A stretch of 64,000 nt of DNA from assembly GCA_014706295.1 (NCBI GenBank), contig JACSVZ010000002.1:51548717-51612716 (forward strand), given 5' to 3'. Each line of letters opens with the position of its first letter. Position 1 is the stretch's first letter. A program made the position numbers and the translations under genes. Origin of the DNA: Lycocorax pyrrhopterus obiensis. Taxonomy: Eukaryota; Chordata; Aves; Passeriformes; Paradisaeidae. This document shows positions 12,374 to 26,264 of the stretch, one piece after another. Below the pieces are notes generated by a model, which did not search any database, was not told where the DNA came from, and saw nothing but the letters and a program-made list of their open reading frames with translations.

Positions 12374-15300
12374 AGTGTTTGCAGGATTGCAGTACGCAGG
12401 GCAGGAGGGAGGGTGTGTAACAGGCATTATGGGCTTACACCCAAAGCATTAAATGTATGGGCTGCACTTTCATTTACTCTTGAAATGTGGCTATGGCTGC
12501 AGGCAAAAAAAAAAGAAAAAAAAATTATGAACAATAATAAACACAAAGGAAAAATATCAGGTATTAAATTGGGTACTTACAACACACTAATAATGCTCAG
12601 GAGCCTCCTTGCTTCGGGCTTAGTTGTGGGAAGCAGTTCCCAAACAGATAAAAGGGTGTCAATAGGTGTTTTACAGGAAGTTCTGCTGGCTGCCACTAAA
12701 TAGCTAATATAGATTGAAATTGTGTTAGGCATTTTATGAAACTTTTTTGCTCCGGGTAGTGACTCTTAAGGGACTGATTCAGTGGCAATCACAGCCCAGG
12801 CAGTTCTTAGCAGCCAGTTCCATCAGACTTCTCATGGCAGTGGTGTGGATAAATGAGCTCTGCCATGAATCATCCAGTCCTAAGAAAGGCTGACATCCTA
12901 CTGTGCACTAAGTCAACTTCTAAATTATTTTTTAAGGGAAACTTCTATATGAAAATGAATAATGTGACTATGTATGAGAGTGCACAAGAAAAGATTAACT
13001 CTGGAAAACAAAAATAAAATTTCATTACAATAACTCCTAGTCCTAACCACGTTTCTTTTAATTGCTCATTTCAGGGTTTTATTAGAGATTCACACTGTAC
13101 AGGTAAGACATTGATGTTTGGTATTATTAGAAACTCTCTATGGATTTTAAATATAATTTGTACCTGAAGAAGTGAAAATTATTTCAGCTAGCTAGTTGCA
13201 GGACTTGAATTAGTTTGACATTAATTAGACTAGTATTATTCATTAGTTACAGATTTCCAGGCAGCAATTGACTTCACATTTTTTTCCTATGGCGAAGTCT
13301 TAAAACAGATTTCATAAAAGACTCAGTAAATTATTTGGTGAAGAAAAGCCAGACCTTTCTGACATAGAATTAATCAGCACACAGCATGCTACTGACTGGA
13401 TGAGAGGATTATCTGTAACCACCTAGCAAAAAAGTGATTAAATTGGAACATTTTTACATTAGAAAATGCTGATACAATGTAAAGAAGAATATTCTGCATA
13501 TTTGCATCATCTAAAATCTAATGCAAGTAAAAGAACAATTTTTTTCCTCAACTTTATCTGATGACTTTTTAATTGTCACTTTATCAGTGTTATTAATTGC
13601 AGTGATCAAAATAAGATTTAAGAAATGCTACTGGGAATGTTTAGGAGTAATAATATTCTGATAGTGTGAGGAAGCAGAAAGAAGGAACAAGAGAAGAAAC
13701 CCTGCACACCACTATTCCACTCTGTTTCCCCTTAATGTTAAATGTTGTTTTGACATATAAGTAGAAGTACTCTATTTAGAACATTTTGATAATAATAATA
13801 GTTAAGAAACAGAAAATATTATGCCAGTTTACTCGTTTCAAAACAAAATATCAGAAATTCTGTTTTACCAGTAAAATTTTACTGCAAATTTTTTTTTACT
13901 ATTTAGATTTTATTTTTTTTATTTCTGTCAAATCGAAATTTCAGGCATTATCAGATCAGGTAACCCCTCTTATGCGGCGTATCAAGTAGGCTTGCAAGGC
14001 TTTAGCATACCATTATTCCCTTGGGTTTTTCAGGCTTCAAGATAATGTGTCCTACTGCTTCAAATTACACCCATGTTGGCATTAGTGTGACTGGGACACA
14101 AAGTTTTCGTCTTGTACTTGATCCACCAACGTACAGAAGTCACTGTGTGCCAACAACCAGCAGCAAAACATAATAAAACTTGCTACCCTCAGAACTACAC
14201 TTGTTTGTCAGTCAGTATGTCCCTTCTGCAACCTCAAACACATCCTAATTATTGCTGTTACAAGTGGCCTCAGATAAAGATGTAAAAATTATGAAATAAA
14301 AATAAATTCTTTCACAACACAAGCTAGTTACCTAGTTCTTGCAAGTTTTGTAATGGATTTCTTGAAGTTCAGTTTCTTTCAGATAAATTTCTCAAACTTC
14401 AGACAGACAAGTATTAGCAACTGAAAACCAAACTGCACAGATCTCCAAGGTTTGCAAATTGGACTGAAAATGTTATGGAAACAGATTTCTGTTCTGTGCA
14501 TTTTAAACTGCTGAAGAGAAGTCAGTATTAAAGATGCAAACTGCAAACAAAGCAACAGCCTTATTTTTCCAAGTTTAAAAAAGAAAAAGTTCACATGGCT
14601 TGTTTGTTTGCTTGCTTGATTTAGGATTTGGGAGAGATGGATGGCAGATTTTTGGTTTATCAAACTGAGCTGACTCAGTCTTTATGCTATTTGTTACTTC
14701 TGAGTTGCAGGGATGTATTTCTTTCCCTCAGTACTTTTTTGACATGCCAGAACATTAACATACTGAAAGAAATATCTAGGACAAGAAAAATAAGCAGTTG
14801 CATTCTTTGTTTTTCTTTTGGTTTGTGGTTGTTGCTGCTTTAAATGCATTTTGCCTCAATTGGTCATATTTCTGATTAATATATTGACTTAGTAATTTAG
14901 GGTTAGCTGTCAGTAAGGTTTATTTTATAGTAATGCATCAGTTATATTATGCCGTCATTCCTTCATATGTCCTAAAGATATGTAATACTGATAACAAGGG
15001 CTTGGGCAATCACAGTCTTTAGAAAAGCAGTCTAAAAGAAAAGAAAAAGAAGCAAGAAAAAAAAATGCTAGAAAGAGTCACAATAAACTCTGTTAGGAAA
15101 ATATTAACTTCTCTAGTACCCTCCTGAGCACAAAAAAAGCACTTTTCCCCACCACACCAACAGGCAGTTAACTGGCACGTTAACAAGATACATCAAGACC
15201 TAATAAGGCAGCATCATTAACATGATTATCACCTTATTAATAATTCAGAGATTGGTAGAAGTACAGTACTTACGGGATTTTAATGCATCATTTTAAACAT

Positions 15301-17485
15301 GAGGAGAATATTATTATAATACTCATTAAGGTGATGTCTGCTGAAGTAAAATTTGTAGCACATATATTTGTATTTTCTTAATACAGCTAAATAGCCTACA
15401 TCCTCTAATATACAAACAGTGCTTAATGTAATGTCTTGCTATTATGCAGGAATCCTTGATTAGGCTTTCAGGGCATTTGGAATTGGATCCAGAAAAAGTG
15501 TTAAGTACCTCACTTAAGCAAAATATGGGTGTTTACAACTAAGGAAATTATTCACTCAAAAAAACCCCCAAAACAAAAAAGCAATAATAAAAACAATTTT
15601 CTGTATTTCACATTGCAGTATGGCCTGATAAAATGCACTGTCAGATATAGAAGAGGGATAGAAACTCCGGACCTCTGCTTTGAAGGATCACTTCAGCACA
15701 ATCAGATTCTTGCAGGTTTATCACTGCTGAATCCTACACTGTTCTCTCAGGGCACTGCTTCAGCCAAGAGAGGAGAAAAAGGAGCCGTTCAGCTAAGCCA
15801 GGAGAACATGGCAAAGAATACAAAGTATGGGCCCAAACCCCTTTTAACTTTGTGGAGAAAAAAGTGCCACATCATGTTTAATTTAAAACTATCTCATTAA
15901 ACTATAAATACATCTTCTACACTCATGTTACACATGGTGAGCTGTATTATCACAGACTGAAATTTATTGCTTTATTTATAATCACCTAGTGATGGTTTGA
16001 TGCAAAACCTATTGAAGTTTATAGTAAAAAATTCATCGACTCCATCAGGCTTTGGATTAGGCCCACAGATTATCATTTGAGAGATCAATGTGAGAAATTA
16101 AGAGATTATCACATTTGGAGATCATTCAGAAATCTAAAAGACATTTATTTTATTAAGAAATAGTAGATTTTGCTGTGCTTTGCAACAGTTAACTTTTAGT
16201 TGATTCTTTCAGATTGGTAACGGTTGTGGTCAATTGTGAGCAAATGTGAGCAATTACTGGCAAAAAGTTTACAACCTGTCTTAAAAAATCACTTTGAATG
16301 GGTTTTCAGACTGGGAACCATGTATTGGACCCTGCTGGCTTCAAGGTCTGCTAGTGGGGCTGATTATTATCTCCTCATGCCCTGTTTCCATTCTCAGATA
16401 GAGTTCAATCCTAGGTCTAAATGTGAAATATTTATGCCTTATGCAAAGAACCAGTTTATTTGTGCAATGAGTCTACGTTGAAGTGATGCACAGTGGTTTA
16501 TTCAGTCTCCTCTTTTGAAACATGATGTGGTCACTGCTGTGATGCAAACCTTGACACTTCTCAGCAAAGAGATAAAGGTAATCAGATAAAAACTAGTAAG
16601 ATACAAAAATAACACACCTGAAAGTTAAATGCTGAACTTGAATAAGTATTTTGGGCATCTAAAAGAAGGGTTGGGGTTTTTTTATTTTTCTTGATTAGAA
16701 ATACTAAGCCTATGTTACTATCATCAATTCTAGATGCTTAAATAAGATGCCCAAATCAGTAGTCCAGCTACCCCAGATTTTGGATATAGTCAGTGGAATA
16801 AAGATAAATAACTTAGGAGACAAATTTAGACCTAATATGGGAAGATGCACTGGAAGAATTTCCACATTTATTATGAAGTGAGTCTACCACCCCACCTTTA
16901 ATTTGGACTTCTGAATTTCTTAAGTTTGGTCACCAGCAGTTAAATTTAAGGAATGAATGAGTGAATTAATAAATTAAATTAATTAACATTGTTAGAAAAA
17001 GTAGCAGAGAACAGAGAGGGATGTTGTTTTGGTTCATATTGATAAAAACTTTATAGACTTGTCTTCAGGAAATCAGAATTTGCTGTTATTTGTACTGTTT
17101 CATTGGATACAGCTGTAAAATGGCAGAGTTTCTAAAAGTACAGGAAAAATGAAAATCAGAACTTGAAAAAAACCATAGAATTTTAGATATTTGTGAAAGT
17201 CCAGTTTGGCACATTGAGGTAAAGGGTCACATAAGTCAGATTTTGACTGCAAGCCACCAATTAAAGTAAGTAGTCATGCCATCCAGGACAATTATTACTT
17301 CAACTTCAGCGTTAAAAGTTGCATACAGTATTTTTATGTGGTATGTGTCTGTATTAATTGATTTACCTATTTTTACTTGAAATGTTTTAGACCTTTTTTG
17401 GTGAGGCGGGGGGGAGGTTAAGTCAATAACACCCACTTCTATTTTGTTATATTTGAATGGGAAGTTACAATTTCAGATATGACAT
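12374..17485. other. Intron stretch without recognised elements
   Basis: It is AT-rich and unique-looking. The stretch 14900-15430 is rich in TAAT cores and has an 8-bp inverted pair TAATAAGG/CCTTATTA near 15203-15238; it may be a conserved noncoding element. No exon or repeat family was recognised. Confidence 0.35.
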
Positions 17486-17785
17486 TGCTGTGGTTTCGGA
17501 ATGGCACTCCCCAGCCCAGAGCCCCCCACACTCCGCTGAGAGTGACAAGAGACAGGGATTACGGGTTGAGACAGGAACTTTTTACTGGAAACAGCAGTGA
17601 GACAAGAAAATGAACAGGAGCAGCAGCAATATTAATAACAAAAGTGTATGAAAAAAAGGTGCAGAGCTCGACCTGACCACAGCCACACCGCCCAAACTGG
17701 TCTCTCCAGTCAGAACCAGCATTACCCCACTGCTCTGTTTGCCACGCTTGCTCTTTGAATGAAGCTCACTGAAAGGCAGCAATTG
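17486..17785 (-). mobile_element. ERV LTR fragment, sense to CNTNAP2
   Basis: On the minus strand it ends TTCCGAAACCACAGCA, much like the AAACCAC-type 3' ends of avian ERV LTRs. Before that come an AGTAAA poly(A)-signal variant (17581-17586), TTCCTGTCTCAACCC and a GGGGGGCTCTGGG stretch. It is clearly more GC-rich than its surroundings. I could not find the 5' LTR end or target duplications, so it is probably truncated. Confidence 0.55.
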
Positions 17786-18328
17786 CTAAATAAGATTTAA
17801 AAATATCCAGCCAGTAAAGAAACATATCAGATATTTCACACATTTTAATCAAATGCTACAAGTATTTAATATAAAAAGCAGCAATAATTTAATGGCCGTT
17901 CTCATAAAAAATATATTAGCTCTTAATAGAAGCATCACCATTGCTTCATAAATTCACAGTTCACTTTGCCACACAGCTACTGGTTATTTTAAAGAACTAT
18001 ATTATCCTAGCAGTAATTTCCTTCAGGGAGCACCAGAGGTAAAATAAATCAACTTCCCTAAACTAACTTTGGAGCCCTAACAAGCAGAAATAGGTCACAG
18101 TCATCTCAAATAACTTTGTCCACTCTTATTTTGCCTTTAGGAACCAGACACACATCAACAGGTCTGGAGACACTGCCATAGAAGATAAACTGGGAGGAAT
18201 CAGCATGGAAACATGCTAATTAATATGCCATATTATGAATTTTACATCTGCACATTTGTGTTTTCCATCTGGTTTCCAGGTAGAAAAGTACAGTTCCACA
18301 AGCAGGCCAAAATCATAGGGTTGCACAG

Positions 18329-18375
18329 AGAAAAAAAAAAAAAAAAAAAAACCAAAACAAAACAAAAAAAAAACC
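18329..18375 (+). repeat. Poly(A) / CAAAA low-complexity tract
   Basis: About twenty A are followed by CCAAAACAAAACAAAAAAAAAACC. Confidence 0.9.
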
Positions 18376-18994
18376 ACTCGTAATGCTCCCATTTTAATAT
18401 AGAATTGAGCTCCTCATGTACATATATTCTCAACTGCATTATTAATAGCAAACAACCTCCAAGTCTCCTTTGTGTTTCAAGAGTGTAGGATGACAAGAGA
18501 ATTTGTGGATGTATAGAAGAAATAGTTCTAGCACAATACAATGCACTTCTTACTCCCAGGATCATTCCAATTGTTAATTTGAACAATCCTGTGTACTAGT
18601 TACTAAAAGGGGAGGTAAGCAGTTGGCTGCAGGACATTTTTAGATTTTGCCACAGCTGGTGGTGGGCAAGCCCTTCATCACTCTTACGGCAGTTTGCATT
18701 TTTGTTACATGAAGCCTTGGCTTCCTTTCTTACAGGGACTTCAGGCCAGCTTCACTGTTACCCCTTCCTAGTCCCATTTGACATGGAGCTCACAAATGGA
18801 AGTTCCGCTCTGGGGCTTCAGGACCATTCTCTGGTGAACCTTGTCACAACCATTATGTTATTTATGTCTTTCCTGACTGGCTACCTTGCCTCTGCCATCC
18901 TGTTTTGTATCTACAAAGCCCAGGTAGAATTCCACAACGTCCTTGCTGGCAAGCTTGCAGGTACAGGATGTAGCTATCCCCAGTACGCATGTGT

Positions 18995-19435
18995 AGGCCT
19001 TACTCAGATGCTTGTCCAATTGAATACTGAGAACCTCCAGAGATGAAGATTCCTTAACCTTCTTGGAAAACCTGTTCCAATATCTTCCTACTCTGAAATT
19101 AATTTTTTGGTAGTATTTTTTTCAGAATTTGGACTGTTGTAACTTGGCATTTTTGCCTTTTTTCCTACTGCTGGAAAGAGCCTGGCTCTATCTTCTCCGC
19201 ATTCCACCATTAGATAGTTGAATACCATAGAAACATCTACCTCTCTTTAGCTTTCTGTACTAAAGGCTTTGCAAAACCATTTCTCTGGGCCTCTCTTCCT
19301 ACGTTGCGTCCATCCAGATGTCTTGGTTGCTTTCTGCTGGAGTAGCTCCAGTAGGTCAATGTCTTTCTTGTACTAGGAAGTCCGAAGTTGCACTCAGTAC
19401 CCTCCAGGTACTTTTCAGTATTCTTCCTCCAAGAT
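18995..19435 (-). mobile_element. CR1 LINE fragment, older and diverged
   Basis: The reverse-complement CR1 landmarks appear in order: TTGTCCAATTGAATACTGAGAACCTCC, AACCTGTTCCAAT, AAGAGCCTGGCTCTATCTTC, and CTGGAGTAGCTCCAGTAGGTCAATGTC ending near a weak CTCCAGGT. The terminal 3' repeats are missing or eroded. It is sense to CNTNAP2. Confidence 0.75.
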
Positions 19436-19989
19436 CAGAGCTCATATTTTCAGAGTCTAAGCACATTATATGTGCTTCACATGCAGCGATAATGTGAAAT
19501 GGGATTTTTAAGAAGGTAAATGCTCCATAAAAACCACCACTCGGTCAGTTTACTCTCTACAATTGCACAAAAATTGTACAGAGAGGAAAGATCAGAACTA
19601 AAAATTAATAATTAGATCGTGATGGCAGCAATGATTATCATTAGAGAGAACAGTGATGGATGCCTAGGAAATGTGTGAATCAAGTCTGATATTTATGCCC
19701 TTGCTGTCCCTCATAATAACATAAAACCTATTTCCCCCAATATATTTTCACCCCTTTCTTGAAGCAAGTTGAAAATAGAAAATCAAATGGATATTCAGGT
19801 ATTTATAAAAATCATCTCACACAAACATACAAATGGAAAAAGTCCTCAAAGCACTCATTAAATAGTTTATGTTTTTATAACACAAACATAATAGCTTTTA
19901 AAACAATTTCTTTTCTCCTTAAATTATATTTAAGATAAAGATCAACATCAAAAGTCACTTTCGTGAATCAGCTTCCTGAAAAATGATAG

Positions 19990-20012
19990 CTCATTTGCAT
20001 GCTAATGCAACA
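19990..20012 (+). promoter_or_regulatory. Candidate POU-factor site (ATTTGCAT / GCATGCTAAT)
   Basis: ATTTGCAT overlaps GCAT-GC-TAAT, the bipartite arrangement bound by class III (brain) POU factors, and TTGCAT-GCTA-ATGCAA forms an inverted repeat. It lies in a non-repetitive stretch (19830-20110) that could be a conserved noncoding element. The function is inferred. Confidence 0.35.
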
Positions 20013-20918
20013 AATGCTGTGCTAATGTTTTCAACGTTTTTGTTATTCTACATCTCACAGTGGCAGATTCAACATTGTGAAGCAACCATAAGCATTATTG
20101 AAAAGGATAGATAAAGATAAAGCTTCTTACCATTGAAAGGTTTGGGATGGAGACACATGTTCAAAGAATCTGAATCAAAATCTAGAACACATGAAACTGA
20201 CTGAGAAATACACAATAAGGTCTGGGGCTGCAACATTTTTATCTAGTTCTCAGATTTAGCGGCCAAACACTTGCAGTGGTTTCATTTTTCTCTAAATTAT
20301 GTAACTGTATTTCCCACATTTACACTTCAACAGAGAAAAATGCTTTTCTCCTGTAAGCGATGAATTCTTTTAAAATAGAGAAAGATGGAAACCTCCTTTC
20401 TCTGTCTGAGAAGAGCTGATATTGACAGGAGAGTAGGGCAGCAGCATAGCAGAGCTTGTTCTTGGACCAATTTCCATAGCCCCTGGGAATGTACTGTAAA
20501 GAATTTCAGTAAACAATTATGCTTGCACAAACAGATTCAAGCTCCTATAAATCACTTCACTTGTTGTTCTTAAACAAAACTATTTAACTTACCCACTGCA
20601 TGTTTTTGACAGGCTGTGGCAGGAGGAGGGAGAGACAGCTGTATTGCAGCTTCACTGTCTTGAGAGCTTAAGAGTTTCTAATGCTTTTGTGCCAGAATCT
20701 CTGCATACTTTAGACCACAACTCAATAGATTTTTTTTTTTCCCAGAAGTTTTGTAGTAAACATGACGTATGAGTAGATGAAAAGATAGAAGAGCTGGAAT
20801 TCAGTACGGGAGTGGATCTTGAGATATCCATGACCCACTCTTACATATGGGACAATAAATATGAGGCAGGGCAATAAACTGAAGAGGACTAGAAGTTTTA
20901 CTATGGCCCAAGACATAT

Positions 20919-21249
20919 CAATGTATCTGAAGGGAGGGTGTCAAGAGGATGGATCCAGGCTCTTTCCGATGGTGTCAGCAATAGGACAAGAGGCAACAGG
21001 CAGAAACTGATGCACTGGAAATTCCATCTGAGTATGAGGAAGAACTTCTTTACTGTGTAGATAAAGCCAGATTGCCCAGAACAGATTGCCCAGAGAGGTT
21101 CTGAAGTTTCCCTCATTGGAGATATTCAAGAACCGTCTGACCAAATCCTGTGCTTATGTGCTCTAGGATGATCCTGCTTGAGCAGGGAGGTTGGACCAGA
21201 TGACCCACTGTGGTCCCTGCCAACCTGATCCATTCTGTGATTCTGTGAT
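20919..21249 (+). mobile_element. CR1 LINE fragment
   Basis: Landmarks in order: AGGAAGAACTTCTTTACTGTG, GATTGCCCAGAGAGGTTCTG, TTGGACCAGATGACC, then the 3' signature CATTCTGTGATTCTGTGA. Truncated at the 5' end; antisense to CNTNAP2. Confidence 0.9.
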
Positions 21250-24200
21250 AGGTATCAAAATCTCATTACCACTGGATTTATAAGTTTAATACCATCATGG
21301 ATCCTCTACAACCCTAGAGACTGAGGAGCACAAGTCACACTGAACATCAACAAAACATATACTTTTGTGCTATGCCTTACATTTTACTATGTTTTACTAT
21401 CATTTCTCCATAACAGAATCGCCCTCAAGAAATCCTCCTTCTCGTAAAGACTAAAGAACTTTTAAAAAAATCCTAACCCTTGAACTCAACAAAATCAATT
21501 TTGCCTGTCAACATTAAATTGAGAATGGGGAGATATTAAACCTGAATGTAACAAAATATTGGTAGTATCTAAATATGAAAATGTAATCTGTCCTGTTTCT
21601 TAATTCCTCTCTTCTTATATTATAGCACTCTTCTTTTTCCCATCTCTCCATTTTTTCCATGTGCTCAGACAGATAATTATTTCATCTCTTATGCCACTAC
21701 AGTGGCTTGAAACATCTAAATAATTTTTTAGCTGTAGCATAAAGAAATTAATTCATTTGTCCAGAACTGGAAAAATAAGGAACAGAACTGATACAAATTC
21801 AACACCTAAAAGAGGAAGAAACAGAGCAGGGGATGTGCTTATAATACTGCTGAGGATACTGCTACTCCTTTACTTAGACAATGTGGAATGGAGATTTAGG
21901 ATTGGCATTGTCTTAACCCAGTTTGTGTCAAGTACATTGAAATGTTTGTTAATTTGCCATAAATTTAGTTAGAAAGTACCTTTGTGTGTCAGTATTTACA
22001 ATTCAATTTCAGGCGTCACGGGACTTTGCTGTCAGGCAAATGGAGGTAATGGTGAATAATAACATTAATAGGGAGCAAAGCAAGGTTTGTACAGAAGGAG
22101 ACGGTGTTTATAATTTTATATGCTATATATTACTGGAAAAAAACCCCAAACAAATCTATAGATACATACACTTTTTCTAAAATCTGAAAGAGATGCCAAA
22201 ATTACCAGGATAATTCTTACATTTTAAACCATTCATTAAAACTATTTTTGGGGGTTTTACACCTCAAGTTTCAGCATTTTAAATGGTTGCTCTCTGAAGA
22301 AAAACATTTCAGCTCCTTCTTTCAGAAGGAAATATTTCAGCGCCTTCTTTCTGCTTCAGAAAGTAGAAGAAAAGCTTCTTGACAGGAAAATAGGCTTTGG
22401 GGCAAAAATTATACTCTACAGCAATCTGATACTAAAAGGACAGTGGGAACCAGTCCACTTGACTTACTGCCTCATATCCCTTTTGCAAACCAAGTACCTC
22501 CTTAATCTCCATGTATTCCTTTGCAGCATGCACATAAAAAGCCTTAAATAGTATAAGAAGGTATTATGATTAAGTAATGCATGGATTTGATCCTTCATTC
22601 CTTATAAATGTAGGCAATTTCTTATTTGCACAAGTATGGATGACTTTGCAGGTACTGCTTACTTGAGTAATGATTATTGCTTTGAGCACAATGTCTATAC
22701 AGTATTACTAGATCCCTAATCATGGAATGCTATTATTCAGCTATAAATTATTATTATGACTTAAATTACACACATACTAGTTAGAGTGTAGTGCAGTTTT
22801 CCCTAAAATTGATATGGTAGATTTCTACAAGAAAAAGGAGTGCAGTGCAAGTAATATTTTACTTTAAACCTTAGAAGTGTGAAAGTAGGTCAAGTTCAGT
22901 GCCAAAAAATACGTTGAAAACTGTTTTAATTATATGCTGTAATGCTGCAGAAGACTGTATTCACTTCATAAGTCAACATCAAAACTGTGTTAGGTACATT
23001 AAATAGTGGGCACTCTGAAGTCAATCAAGTGATTGCTGTAACATTCAACACTTATTCTGCATGCATCCAAACTTCCTTCACGGCAAAACAGTTGGATGAG
23101 ATTGTGAACATCTTTTAAATCAAATGTCATCCATCAATAGTAAAACTATGAAGTCTGTCTATTTTGATGCTGTGCTGTGTATAAGAAAAAAAAAGTTTGT
23201 TACAATTTAAAAAGAAAAAAAAATCTCAGATCAGCATCAAGCTGAACATCGAAATATGGCATGGATGTCAGTATGCTGAAGATAAAAAAGGAAATATTAC
23301 AACAGCAGGAAAAAACCTCTGTCTTCCCATACAAAGTTAGAATCTCTTTGGCTACAAAGAAAAAAGTTATAGGGTACCAAGGCACAGTTTAGGCTATTGA
23401 AAGATCAGGGGATTGAAAGAAATTATTTGATTTTTGACAAATTGTTTATCTGAAGAGTCAATTTGTGTAAGAAAGGGGTGGGAATGGGAAAACTAATGAA
23501 ATAAATATTCAGATAAGATCAACTTCCTTATTTGATTACAAAGGAATTTTAAATGAAAATACTTTCAAAGTTTGTCTGATAATGTGTTATTGAAAGACGG
23601 TGTTCTGGTTTGATTTCTGGTTGATTTTTGCATGATTTTATGAACTTAAATTTTATATGCTTTGGGGTTTTAATGATCAGGCATAATTTAGTAGAAATAT
23701 GACAAAAATAACAAAATTCCATGATGTTCAGCAATTACAAGAAGTGGGGACTAAGAAGGAGGTAGGCTTACTATGCTACTATTTTTAATTAAATTTTTCT
23801 GATCAAGAAAATAGTACAGTTGTACTCAATAGGCTTCTAATTTTCTATGCTTGTTTACTAAATGATCTGTTGAATGCAAAGCAGGGGTTTGATTAATTTT
23901 CTGACTTATTTCTTGTACAAAAACTGATCTGAAGCATAATGTGCCTGTTCTTATTTGAAAGAGAAGCTTTCTTTCATATGTTTGTTCTAAAAAATAAGTA
24001 TTCAGATGAAAATTGACTTCTAACTGCCTGGGGGAAAATGCTGTTTGTTGTACAAATTGCTATAAAGTCACTCCCAAAGACAACTTCTAACACAATTAAA
24101 AAAAAAACAAAAACACCCAAAACTATGACTATGACGTGCTGGGACTCAAAGATGGCTTAAGGATTTAATAGCCCACACATGCAGTAAAAAATAGCCAAGA

Positions 24201-24450
24201 TACAAACATGGTTATTTATTTGGTTACACCTTCATTTGTTCATGAAGCAAAAACTCAGATAGTCATGGTATAAACACCCAACCCTCTCAGTTCGGTCTCA
24301 GTCTGGGGTTAAAACCCCCCCTATGAATGTTAAATAGATGAGAATAGGCAATTTTATTTACTGTGCGTCAAAGTAAGACCATATCTGAGAAGGCATTTTT
24401 AAGTTAGGCAATCAAATTTACTTCTATTTCTGGTTTATTTCACTCTGGTT
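21250..24450. other. Intron stretch without recognised elements
   Basis: AT-rich. A small imperfect tandem duplication (18-bp core ATTTCAG-K-K-CCTTCTTTC, period 28) sits at 22306-22351. Nothing else was recognised. Confidence 0.4.
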
Positions 24451-24459
24451 TATTAGGAC

Positions 24460-24950
24460 ATCCTCAGGAAAGACCATATGCAATGGTTGCTAGCCAAAAG
24501 GAGGTGGCTGAGGTTAGCTGACCTGCTTTCCCAAATCCCTGGTTCCCTTACAGTTAACAATTCCCCTACTTAGTATCAGTCAACGCATGCATATCCAGTC
24601 CCTGATCAAATGAGTCCATCTTATGGGTTCTGATCAGTTGTAGTATCACCTCTGACCTTTATGAAGGGAGAGGAAAATTCCTTCTGTGTGTTCGCAACTT
24701 CCTTCTCAATCAGTGTCATCTGGCCAACTCCCTGCCAAAATTCTCACTGAAACATTTCATCCATCTTATAATCACCTCTGGAAAAGTTCCTAGGTCTGCC
24801 CTAAAGCTCTTAACAATCAGCTTAAAAATCCCCAGTTCTTTGCAACAAGGTCTTTAGGGCATCAACCTTTGCACTTGCACAGAACAAATCTTTGCACTTC
24901 TAATAAAAGTCAGCTGCCCCACTGCAGCTAGGATCCAAGCAGGAACCTCA
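24460..24950 (+). mobile_element. Possible LTR-like stretch
   Basis: It has a composition shift with pyrimidine-rich text and an AATAAA at about 24901 followed by a short GC-richer tail (CAGCTGCCCCACTGCAGC), reminiscent of an LTR R/U5 boundary. No terminal TG/CA pair or target duplication was identified. Confidence 0.25.
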
Positions 24951-25718
24951 ACAAGAAATGGGCAGCCTCTCGTGATGGTAATGAAGAATATTATGCCTGA
25001 TGATTCAAACTGCAACTCTCATGAACTGTTCCCTTGCTTCCGGAAATTGAATTAACAATGAAATTAGTAAAGTCTCCCAGTGGATTTGGATCTGCCCCTG
25101 AGAAGTGGAAGGTTCGTGTCTATTTCTGTGCGCAAATGAATGCCAGCAATCAATTAGGTAGATCTCTTAAGTCTTTACTGATCTTATGAGCAGTCACATA
25201 ATCCAGCAACAATCTGAGTTATTCATATTGCGAACCTGGTCCCTATGAATCATTGTGTTCCCTTCAAAGTAAAAGTGACCCTAATAAATTTTATCCTATT
25301 TTTCAACTGAATTCTGGACTGCTTTTTCACCACCCAGTGGATATTCCAAGTGGACCTGAATTTTATTACTCCATATACACCAACCCAGAGCTGCCTCCTC
25401 AACACTGCACAGCACTGAAGCTATGGGCCAGTAAACTGCCACGTTGTGCTGATACATCTGCTTGTCAAGATAGTCTCCCAAGTTTTGTTTTTTTAAAACT
25501 TATCAAAATTTTGGAAACATATGGGATTTTCAGAAATTATACCTAACAAAGATGGTCACAGAAAGTTAGTCATTCAGTGTATGAAACATAAAACTTGGCA
25601 CAAAGTACAGTAATATTTGACATATGGATGTACAATCTATTTCTGATGTAGCAGTATGTCTGATGGTATTAAGATCAGATTATTAAAATTATTAGAGATG
25701 CCTCTGCCCAAATTAAGG

Positions 25719-26264
25719 TGCAAATGAGACCATATGCCAAAGGCGATAGTACGGATTTTTATTTAGCAGTAAATGTGAGGGAGAGAGAGAGAGAGAGAAA
25801 GACAAGGGGGGTGGGGGAGAGAAAGGGACTGCGTCTACAAGTGATGGGGGGAAAGAATCCACAGAATTCAAAATCTGTTTGGTTTATAGTCACTCAGGTT
25901 CAGGTGGGAATGACCAGGTACTTCCCCTCAGACAGGGAGTTTCACACTGGATGATGTAAGGTTCTGGATCTCAGGACATTTTATGAGTCTTTGACATCTT
26001 CTGAGATGCTGCAGCTGTCTCTCAGTGTAGCTGAATCAGTCATGACCCATCAGCCAAGATGAATACCTTCATCCTACGTCTCAATGTCCCCATCCGAAGG
26101 GGAGTATTCACACCTCAGTGATTATGCAAGGAAGGACGCTGGCATGATAACAAGGACTTATTCCACCTCGCAGGATTTACCTCTTATCAGCCTCTTCCCT
26201 TATCTGGAAAATAGACTTCCAGTGTGACCGAAATGGGGCTAAACCATCCCTTGAACCTGTTACA
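25719..26264 (-). mobile_element. Solo LTR-like element of an ERV, sense to CNTNAP2
   Basis: Read on the minus strand it begins TGTAACAGGTTCAAGGG, contains a CT-rich block (the GA repeat at 25779-25800 on plus), and has an AATAAA poly(A) signal at 25763-25758. It ends about 40 bases later in ...CATATGGTCTCATTTGCA. Size (about 546 bp), TG...CA ends and signal position fit an LTR. No internal retroviral genes flank it. I could not match target duplications, so the 3' boundary is approximate. Confidence 0.6.

Noticed and set aside
12326..12703. Plus-strand frame of 125 codons
   Set aside because: It begins at GTG, crosses a poly(A)-rich patch and has no recognisable domain.
18702..19046. Plus-strand frame of 114 codons with a membrane-like segment
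   Set aside because: Its end runs into an antisense CR1 fragment, there are no splice signals or homologous motifs, and one hydrophobic stretch is expected by chance in T-rich DNA.
25253..25546. Plus-strand frame of 97 codons beside the LTR at 25719
   Set aside because: Considered as a retroviral gene remnant, but no motif supports it and it is on the strand opposite to the LTR.
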